From Oscillibacter sp. (GTDB lineage Bacteria; Bacillota; Clostridia; Oscillospirales; Oscillospiraceae): a stretch of DNA of 55,259 nt. Each line of letters opens with the position of its first letter. Position 1 is the first letter of the stretch. Position numbers and translations under genes: made by a program. Below are positions 54,759-55,259 of this stretch, piece by piece. Under the pieces are notes generated by a model, which ran no database searches, was not told the origin of the DNA, and saw nothing but the letters and a program-made list of their open reading frames with translations. The stretch is from positions 1 to 55,259 of the forward strand of contig JAAWGR010000011.1 in assembly GCA_022795445.1 (NCBI GenBank), given 5' to 3'.

Positions 54759-55259
54759 TCAATCATCGGGCAAGTCCACCTTGCCTACAAAAGAATAATA
54801 AATCTCAATGTCCTGGTGGCGCGTTCCCTGCTCGTCCTTCCAGCACTCATGCACCACGATTTTCTCTACGAACTCCCGCAGGAAGGTCGGGGTCAATTCC
54901 TCGAAGCTGGTGTACTTCCGCACAACGGCCATGAACTTCTCCACGTTCACAGCGGCCTCCTGCGCCTGTCCCAGCTCCACCTGCAATTCGGTGACACGGG
55001 CTTTCAACGTTGCCTGCTCCTGCTCGTAATCGGCGCACAGCTCCATAAAACGCTCGCCACTGATGCGCCCGCTCACGCTGGCCTCATAAAGCCTTTTGAA
55101 GATGCCGTTCAATTCCCCGATGCGCTTCTGCGCCGCCTCCAATTCCCGGCGGCGGGCGGTGTTCTTTCGCTTGCCGCCGTCCTCGTTCTGCGCCATCAGC
55201 AGCTTCATAAACCGGGCCTCATGCTTGGCGGCGTAGCTGGTGACTTTCCGCAGATTTTC
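54759..55259 (-). CDS. C-terminal part of a large serine recombinase (DUF4368 type; cut by window edge)
   Basis: The last 166 residues of a large serine recombinase; the frame stays open to the right edge, so the gene starts outside. Within: basic coiled coil (KHEARFMKLLMAQNEDGGKR), then RISGERFMELCADYEQEQ and the C-terminal DUF4368-type block FVEKIVVHECWKD with IEIYYSFVGKVDLPDD. This tail type is common on Tn5397/TndX-like conjugative-transposon recombinases. It is a different protein from the left-end recombinase, so a second element begins here. It faces the peptidase gene. Confidence 0.93.
   Translation of the reverse strand, partial: ENLRKVTSYAAKHEARFMKLLMAQNEDGGKRKNTARRRELEAAQKRIGELNGIFKRLYEASVSGRISGERFMELCADYEQEQATLKARVTELQVELGQAQEAAVNVEKFMAVVRKYTSFEELTPTFLREFVEKIVVHECWKDEQGTRHQDIEIYYSFVGKVDLPDD

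Noticed and set aside
1-55259. CRISPR array or recognised defence island
   Set aside because: No regularly spaced short repeats and no cas, restriction or other known defence genes were seen; the single CPBP protease and XRE genes are not enough.

Overview
The window is about 55 kb of moderately GC-rich Firmicute chromosome. It carries sporulation and Gram-positive division genes (yabP, yabQ, divIC, divIVA, sepF), a SpoVB-type flippase, hemZ, an arginine deiminase pathway and S-layer homology domains. Together these suggest a spore-lineage gut clostridium of the Oscillospiraceae (Flavonifractor/Oscillibacter-like). The family assignment is inferred from gene content and order; no rRNA or tRNA gene is present to confirm it.

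Layout. (1) 1-1.6 kb: the right end of an integrative element, ending with a large serine recombinase. (2) 1.7-12.4 kb: a variable stretch with an RlmI-type methyltransferase, a Vat-like antibiotic acetyltransferase behind two tiny overlapping leader reading frames, a CmpB-type membrane protein, a uracil-DNA glycosylase gene broken by one in-frame TAG, bioY under a clear BirA-type operator, a LysR/LysE pair, cinA, thiI, an XRE regulator, and an odd protein made of two degenerate tyrosine-recombinase halves plus two winged helices. (3) 12.7-16.5 kb: arcA-argF-YfcC transporter, without carbamate kinase. (4) 16.5-21.5 kb, minus strand: Dabb protein, two aminotransferases, a BI-1 membrane protein, an SLH protein. 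(5) 21.8-31.6 kb, plus strand: recJ-relA-small membrane protein-dtd-metallo-beta-lactamase-hemZ-kinase-zinc ribbon-punA. (6) 31.7-36.4 kb: the conserved yabM-mazG-(hup)-yabO-yabP-yabQ-divIC-yabR block. (7) 36.4-37.0 kb: gene debris and a possible small RNA. (8) 49.5 down to 37.0 kb, minus strand: a 13-gene run mutS-CPBP protease-AEC carrier-mutL-DUF6440-oxidoreductase-miaA-hfq-HlyD-yggS-sepF-divIVA-HAD, ending in one terminator. (9) 49.7-54.6 kb: a divergent XRE/small-protein module with paired operators, miaB, pyrG and a proline peptidase. (10) 54.7 kb to the end: the C-terminal part of a second, different serine recombinase.

How it works together. Most of the window is core biology: ppGpp signalling, D-aminoacyl-tRNA editing, mismatch repair, i6A/ms2i6A tRNA modification (miaA and miaB), ribosome quality control (YabO/RqcP), septum placement and arginine fermentation. 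Two different serine-recombinase elements flank this core segment.

The most unusual items are: a roughly 95-bp multi-hairpin repeat present twice (4.3 and 12.4 kb); the recombinase-derived double-winged-helix protein next to an XRE gene with an inverted-repeat operator; the two-operator XRE module at 50 kb; the leader-peptide arrangement before the Vat-like gene; the TAG-broken glycosylase; a metallo-beta-lactamase with an unfamiliar N-terminal domain; and a candidate small RNA at 36.5 kb. I saw no CRISPR array and no recognised anti-phage system.
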